NCBI GenBank assembly: GCA_937917025.1
Contig: CALFSF010000276.1
Coordinates: 1 to 10,426, forward strand
From: an uncultured Paraburkholderia sp.
GTDB lineage: Bacteria; Pseudomonadota; Gammaproteobacteria; Burkholderiales; Burkholderiaceae
Length of the DNA: 10,426 bases
Reading direction: 5' to 3'
Position 1 is the stretch's first letter; each line of letters opens with the position of its first letter. Positions 7,131 through 10,426 of this stretch are shown here, piece after piece. Position numbers and translations under genes: made by a program. The notes under the pieces are model-generated. The model made no database searches. It was not told where the DNA came from and worked only from the letters and a program-made list of their open reading frames with translations.

Positions 7131-7937
7131 ATGACTCAAGCCATTCCTCACGTCCTGACGATCGCCGGCTCCGATTCGGGCGGCGGCGCGGGCATCCAGG
7201 CCGATCTCAAGGCGTTTTCCGCGCTCGGCGCGTATGGCGCAAGTGTCATCACCGCGCTGACCGCGCAGAACACGCGCGGCGTGACGGCGATCCATACGCC
7301 GGATCCGGCGTTCATCACGGCGCAACTCGACGCCGTGTTCGACGACATCCGCATCGACGCCGTCAAAATCGGCATGCTGGCCAACGCCGGGATCGCGCAT
7401 GCGGTCGCCGAAGCGTTGCGCCGTTATCGTCCGGCGCACGTCGTGCTCGACACCGTGATGATCTCGAAGAGCAATCACGCGCTACTGGCCCCGGACGCCG
7501 TCGCGGCGGTACGCGACGAACTGTTGCCGCTCGCCACCCTGCTCACGCCGAACCTGCCGGAAGCCGCCGCGCTGCTGGGCGAAACCGCCGCCACCGACGA
7601 AGCGGCGATGATCCGTCAGGGCGAAGCGCTGCGCGCGCTCGGCGCGCGTGCGGTGCTGATGAAGGGCGGTCACCTCGCCTCGACGGACAGCCCCGACTGG
7701 CTGATTCAGGAGAGTGGCACGCTGCGCCTCGGCGGCCCGCGCGTGCCGGTGAAAAATACCCACGGCACGGGCTGCACGCTGTCGTCGGCGATCGCGGCGC
7801 TGATTCCGCAACGCAGCGATCTGGCGAGCGCGGTCGCGGACGCGAAGCTGTATCTGACCGGCGCGCTGGAACAGAGCGACCGGCTGGACGTCGGTAGCGG
7901 CGTCGGGCCGGTGCATCATTTTTATCGCTGGTGGTAA
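7131..7937 (+). CDS. thiD: Hydroxymethylpyrimidine/phosphomethylpyrimidine kinase
   Basis: ThiD phosphorylates hydroxymethylpyrimidine (HMP) and then HMP-phosphate to give HMP-PP, the pyrimidine half of thiamine. It is a ribokinase-fold enzyme of 268 residues, like E. coli ThiD (266). The N-terminal substrate and glycine-rich region is LTIAGSDSGGGAGIQADLKAF (9-29). Further conserved segments are VITALTAQNTRGV, KIGMLAN and LLTPNLPEAAALLG. The ATP-site anion hole KNTHGTGCTLSSAIAAL contains the catalytic cysteine C215. The C-terminus GVGPVHHFYRWW is nearly identical to that of E. coli. One deviation is visible: the loop after VVLDTVM reads SKSNHALL where E. coli has AKSGDPLL. The ATG at 7131 fits family starts, but the upstream 20 bases are pyrimidine-rich and contain no Shine-Dalgarno. 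No TPP riboswitch is seen in the short gap after lplT. Other thi genes are absent, so this is a stand-alone thiD possibly read through from lplT. Confidence 0.96.
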   Translation: MTQAIPHVLTIAGSDSGGGAGIQADLKAFSALGAYGASVITALTAQNTRGVTAIHTPDPAFITAQLDAVFDDIRIDAVKIGMLANAGIAHAVAEALRRYRPAHVVLDTVMISKSNHALLAPDAVAAVRDELLPLATLLTPNLPEAAALLGETAATDEAAMIRQGEALRALGARAVLMKGGHLASTDSPDWLIQESGTLRLGGPRVPVKNTHGTGCTLSSAIAALIPQRSDLASAVADAKLYLTGALEQSDRLDVGSGVGPVHHFYRWW

Positions 7938-7990
7938 CGGCGGCGGCGAGTCGTGCCGGTGTATTCGCGCTCACTCAGCGCAATGCCGAT

Positions 7991-8012
7991 CGCCGGTTCC
8001 GGAAAGCCGGCG
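7991..8012. terminator. Hairpin between convergent thiD and the DUF1853 gene
   Basis: Inverted repeat CGCCGG / CCGGCG with a ten-base loop that is itself partly palindromic (TTCCGGAA), within the 94-base gap between two converging genes. There is no T-run on either strand, so it is at best a weak bidirectional terminator. Confidence 0.28.
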
Positions 8013-8031
8013 CCTTCGCCAGCCAGCACTG

Positions 8032-9033
8032 TCACTGACGCGCGAACGCCTGCCCGCGCCGCGGCCAGTCATCGGGCACGATGAAGCCGCGCGACTGTTC
8101 GATCCACCGGCCCGCTTCATCGCGTACGAACGACGCCACCATCGTGGGCCCCGTCTGCCGTTCGAGCTGATTGAGTAGCGTGGCGGCATCCACGAACGCC
8201 GTTTCCGGCGATGGCCCGCTTGCGTCGCTCGCGCTCGCTGCGTAACGCCGCGGCGCCAGCCATTCGAGACGCGGCAACACCTTCCACGCCGCGGCCTGCG
8301 GCGCGGCGAACGCCGGCCAGTCCGTGCGCGTCGCCCACCAGCCGCGCGCGTGCGCCGGATCGATCTGCGGCGCTTCCCGCTCCGCGCCCGTTACGCTCCC
8401 GGTCACGCCATGGAACAGCCAGCCCTTGATGAACATCGCCGGCTCCCATGGGCCACGATGCCCGAGCGTCGCGAATTCTTCGCGCGCGCTGAGCGGCAAT
8501 TGATGATCGAGCAGATGCGACAACTTCAGATCGAAGCGGTCCTGCAGATTCGGGCCGACGTAATCCGCCAGTTGCCCACGACCGGCGCCGGCGTGCAGAT
8601 AACACTTCACGGCCAGTTCCCAATGAAGGCGCCGGCCACTCGCCGTCTCCACCAGAAAATCGCACTCGCCAAGCGTCACGCCCGCGCGCCGCAACGCGAC
8701 GTTCGCGGCGACAAGCCGCGCGGCCGGTCCATGCTGAAGAAACCACCCGAGCAGACACTCGGCGTAACGGCCTAACCGCGTGATCCGCGACGCGGCGATA
8801 TGCCGATGCAAACTGTCCGGACCGGCATCGAGCGCGCGCAGCCAGGCGACGGTCGCCGCTTCTTCGGCTGGCGTTTCAAAGAGACGCGCGAGCACGCCCG
8901 CGGGCGGTTGCGCGCGCAACAGATCCGGGCTGAACAGCAGCCACGCAAGATCCCGTACGATAGCGTCGCGCAGCAGGTCGAATGGCGCGAGAGGCGCTGC
9001 GGCATCGGCCACGGGCCCGGGCGCGGCGTTCAT
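8032..9033 (-). CDS. DUF1853 family protein
   Basis: Cytoplasmic protein of 333 residues of unknown function, recognised as DUF1853 by the run GECDFLVE (122-129), HWELAVKCYL (137-146), then DRFDLKLSHLLDHQLPLS (165-182). Other conserved-looking parts are RDLAWLLFSPDLL near the N-terminus and RLGRYAECLLGWFLQ (86-100). There is no signal peptide or membrane span. The pattern Asp125 ... Glu139-x3-Lys143 on adjacent predicted strands resembles a PD-(D/E)XK nuclease-type core; this is inference from the motif, and no activity is claimed. The start ATG at 9033 shares its A with the TGA stop of the uracil-DNA glycosylase gene (TGATG), which suggests translational coupling. That start is also at the expected distance from the first conserved block. 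The same frame remains open far upstream through the glycosylase gene, but that is a GC-rich artefact. It converges with thiD. Confidence 0.88.
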   Translation of the reverse strand: MNAAPGPVADAAAPLAPFDLLRDAIVRDLAWLLFSPDLLRAQPPAGVLARLFETPAEEAATVAWLRALDAGPDSLHRHIAASRITRLGRYAECLLGWFLQHGPAARLVAANVALRRAGVTLGECDFLVETASGRRLHWELAVKCYLHAGAGRGQLADYVGPNLQDRFDLKLSHLLDHQLPLSAREEFATLGHRGPWEPAMFIKGWLFHGVTGSVTGAEREAPQIDPAHARGWWATRTDWPAFAAPQAAAWKVLPRLEWLAPRRYAASASDASGPSPETAFVDAATLLNQLERQTGPTMVASFVRDEAGRWIEQSRGFIVPDDWPRRGQAFARQ

Positions 9034-9932
9034 CAGCGGGGCGGCGCGCCGGCCGTCTTCTGCCACGTATCGCGCGCGAGACACAGGTCGGCCCAGGCTT
9101 TCGCCTTGTCCGGCAGGCTGCGCAACAGATACGCCGGGTGATACGTGACGATGACGGGCACGCCTTCGTATTCGTGCACGCGACCGCGCAGCGACGAGAT
9201 GCTGGCCTGGGTTTTCAGCAGGCTCTGCGCGGCAAAGCGGCCGAGCGCGACGATCACCTTCGGCTTCACGAGTGACACCTGACGCTGGAGATACGGCTCG
9301 CAGCGCGCGACTTCGTCGGGCTCGGGATTGCGGTTGCCAGGCGGGCGGCACTTGATCACGTTCGCGATGTACACGTTCGTGTCGCGCGCGAGCGTCAGCG
9401 AACGCAGCATGTTGTCGAGCAGCTTGCCTGCCTGGCCGACAAACGGTTCGCCGAGACGGTCCTCGTTTTCGCCGGGCGCTTCGCCGATCAGCATCCAGTC
9501 GGCATTGCGGTCGCCGACGCCAAACACGGTGTTCGTCCGCTTCTCGCACAGACGGCAACGCTCGCACGCGGCGACGCGCGCGCTGAGCGCATCCCAGTCG
9601 AGCGTGGCGACGTCGGTGCCGGTGTCCGCCCGCGCATCGGCGGCGATGCGGTTTGTCCGGGTATGGACCGGCGGTTCGACGGATACGTCGTCGAGCCATG
9701 CCGGTTCGTCCGCGCCCGCGGGCGGTTGCCGGTCGCGGGCGCTCATGCCGGCTTCGCGCGACGCCTGAGCCTGTAGCGAGGATGGGGGGTCGGCCGCATC
9801 GGCGGCTTTGCTTGCACTGGCGTTGCCGGCTGCATCGGCCGATGCGGTCGTTGCGACGGACGGCCGCATGCCGCGGCGCACCCACATCGGCGCGAGGCCG
9901 AGTTCTTCCAGCGCGGATTCAGAGAACGTCAT
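9033..9932 (-). CDS. Uracil-DNA glycosylase, family 4 (iron-sulfur type), with long N-terminal extension
   Basis: Removes uracil from DNA at the start of base excision repair. The C-terminal 180 residues form a family 4 UDG domain. It contains the motif RVAACERCRLCEKRTNTVFG (C123, C126), GEAPGENEDRLGEPFVGQAGKLLD (150-173), IKCRPPGNRNP (C195) and RCEPYL (C211). C123, C126, C195 and C211 are the expected 4Fe-4S ligands; C129 is extra. GEAPG is the motif 1 active-site loop and HPAYLLR (H265) is motif 2. Residues about 25-110 form an Ala/Ser/Asp/Pro-rich, probably disordered segment, making 299 residues against about 200 for minimal family 4 enzymes. The preceding 20 residues (SESALEELGLAPMWVRRG) look conserved and helical. 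The ATG at 9932 is preferred over 9950 because GGAGGG lies five bases upstream. The gene begins inside the end of rimI (14-base overlap) and its stop overlaps the DUF1853 start. Confidence 0.94.
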   Translation of the reverse strand: MTFSESALEELGLAPMWVRRGMRPSVATTASADAAGNASASKAADAADPPSSLQAQASREAGMSARDRQPPAGADEPAWLDDVSVEPPVHTRTNRIAADARADTGTDVATLDWDALSARVAACERCRLCEKRTNTVFGVGDRNADWMLIGEAPGENEDRLGEPFVGQAGKLLDNMLRSLTLARDTNVYIANVIKCRPPGNRNPEPDEVARCEPYLQRQVSLVKPKVIVALGRFAAQSLLKTQASISSLRGRVHEYEGVPVIVTYHPAYLLRSLPDKAKAWADLCLARDTWQKTAGAPPR

Positions 9933-10413
9933 CTGCGCCCTCCGCTGCAAACGAATAACGCATCACGATGGCGTCCTCCCGGCTGCGATGTCGCGCCGGA
10001 TAATAGTTCTTGCGCCGTCCAATCGACGAAAACCCGAAATGTTCATATAGACGGATCGCGCGGTGATTCGAAGGCCTGACTTCCAGCAGCAGGCCATCGA
10101 GCTTCCCGGCGCGCGTGATGCGCACCGCTTCGCGCAGCAGCGCGAGGCCCGCGCCCGCGCCTTGCGAAGCAGGCGCGACGCACAGATTCAGCAGATGCAT
10201 TTCGTCGACCACCGGCATCAGCACGCAATAGCCGATCAGCGCGCCCGTGACGTGACGCAGGCAGATCCCGAAATAGCCGTTGCGCAGCGAGTCCGCGAAA
10301 TTGCCGCGACTCCACGGAAACTCATACGCGAGTTTCTCGATCGCGGCGACCTCGTCCAGATCGCCTTCTGTCATCGGCGATACGTAGCGGTCGGCGAGCA
10401 GCACGCCGCTCAT
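9919..10413 (-). CDS. rimI: Ribosomal protein S18-alanine N-acetyltransferase RimI
   Basis: GNAT-fold enzyme that transfers acetyl from acetyl-CoA to the N-terminal alanine of ribosomal protein S18. The product is 164 residues, slightly longer than E. coli RimI (148). Visible hallmarks are EFPWSRGNFADSL (31-43) and the strand MHLLNLCVAP (72-81). The acetyl-CoA loop Q84-GAGAG follows the Q/R-x-x-G-x-G/A pattern. LLLEVRPSNHRAIRLYEHFGF (108-128) holds the likely catalytic pair E111 and Y123, equivalent to Glu103 and Tyr115 of Salmonella RimI. REDAIVMRY is the usual C-terminal motif. The ATG at 10413 has GAGGG six bases upstream. That region also contains TGA (10423-10425), which could end an upstream gene. 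In many proteobacteria this neighbour is tsaB, but here that is inference. The 3' end overlaps the glycosylase gene by 14 bases, so the two are surely co-transcribed. Confidence 0.94.
   Translation of the reverse strand: MSGVLLADRYVSPMTEGDLDEVAAIEKLAYEFPWSRGNFADSLRNGYFGICLRHVTGALIGYCVLMPVVDEMHLLNLCVAPASQGAGAGLALLREAVRITRAGKLDGLLLEVRPSNHRAIRLYEHFGFSSIGRRKNYYPARHRSREDAIVMRYSFAAEGADDVL
9938..9943 (-). promoter_or_regulatory. Ribosome binding site for the uracil-DNA glycosylase gene
   Basis: GGAGGG on the minus strand, inside the rimI coding sequence, five bases before the ATG at 9932. It settles the start in favour of MTFSES over the ATG six codons upstream at 9950. Confidence 0.65.
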
Positions 10414-10426
10414 TGGTGGCCCTCAC

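Noticed and set aside
5645..7132. 495-codon open frame on the minus strand opposite lplT
   Set aside because: It is antisense to a well-conserved membrane transporter and its extreme His/Arg/Asp content reflects complement codon bias rather than a real protein.
8032..9885. A 617-codon frame that would extend DUF1853 through the glycosylase gene, possibly a fusion
   Set aside because: The part above 9033 is simply another frame of the udg coding sequence with no motifs, whereas the udg frame itself is fully conserved. The TGATG junction explains the real start.

Overview
The window reads as a chromosomal segment of a high-GC betaproteobacterium, most likely Burkholderiaceae (Burkholderia, Paraburkholderia or Caballeronia). 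The basis is strong G/C bias at third codon positions, a DUF2866-type small protein of a kind I associate with burkholderias, and gene contents and order that fit that family. This placement is inference from sequence character and recall, not a database search. I see no tRNA, rRNA, CRISPR array, insertion sequence, integrase or phage gene, and base composition looks uniform. It reads as a core housekeeping region rather than an island.

Left part (1-2582, + strand): the 3' three quarters of a YheS-type ABC-F ATPase gene (ribosome-associated, cut by the window edge), followed 45 bases later by a CaiB/BaiF-superfamily gene. The latter keeps the three catalytic residues of alpha-methylacyl-CoA racemase but ends early. 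Middle-left (2620-5531, - strand): a co-directional set reading alr (D-alanine for peptidoglycan), radA (branch migration and recombination repair) and a small DUF2866 gene with a TTG start. Middle-right (5750-7937, + strand): lplT, a lysophospholipid flippase diverging from alr across a 218-base regulatory gap, then thiD of thiamine synthesis. Right part (8032-10413, - strand): a tightly overlapping run of rimI, a family 4 uracil-DNA glycosylase with a long disordered N-terminal extension, and a DUF1853 gene. The bases just upstream of rimI fit the end of another gene, plausibly tsaB, though that cannot be shown from 13 bases.

Functionally the window mixes envelope building (alr, lplT), DNA repair (radA, udg), translation (yheS, rimI) and cofactor or acyl-CoA metabolism (thiD, the CaiB-like gene). 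Two gene pairs converge (2582/2620 and 7937/8032), each with a short GC-rich hairpin in the gap. There is no stretch longer than about 220 bases without a gene.

The most interesting item is the one-base stop/start overlap joining the uracil-DNA glycosylase to DUF1853. The DUF1853 protein shows a conserved acidic/lysine pattern that could be a nuclease-like core. I found no convincing evidence of an entirely new multi-gene system. Many long open frames exist antisense to or out of frame with real genes, but they are side effects of the GC-rich codon usage.
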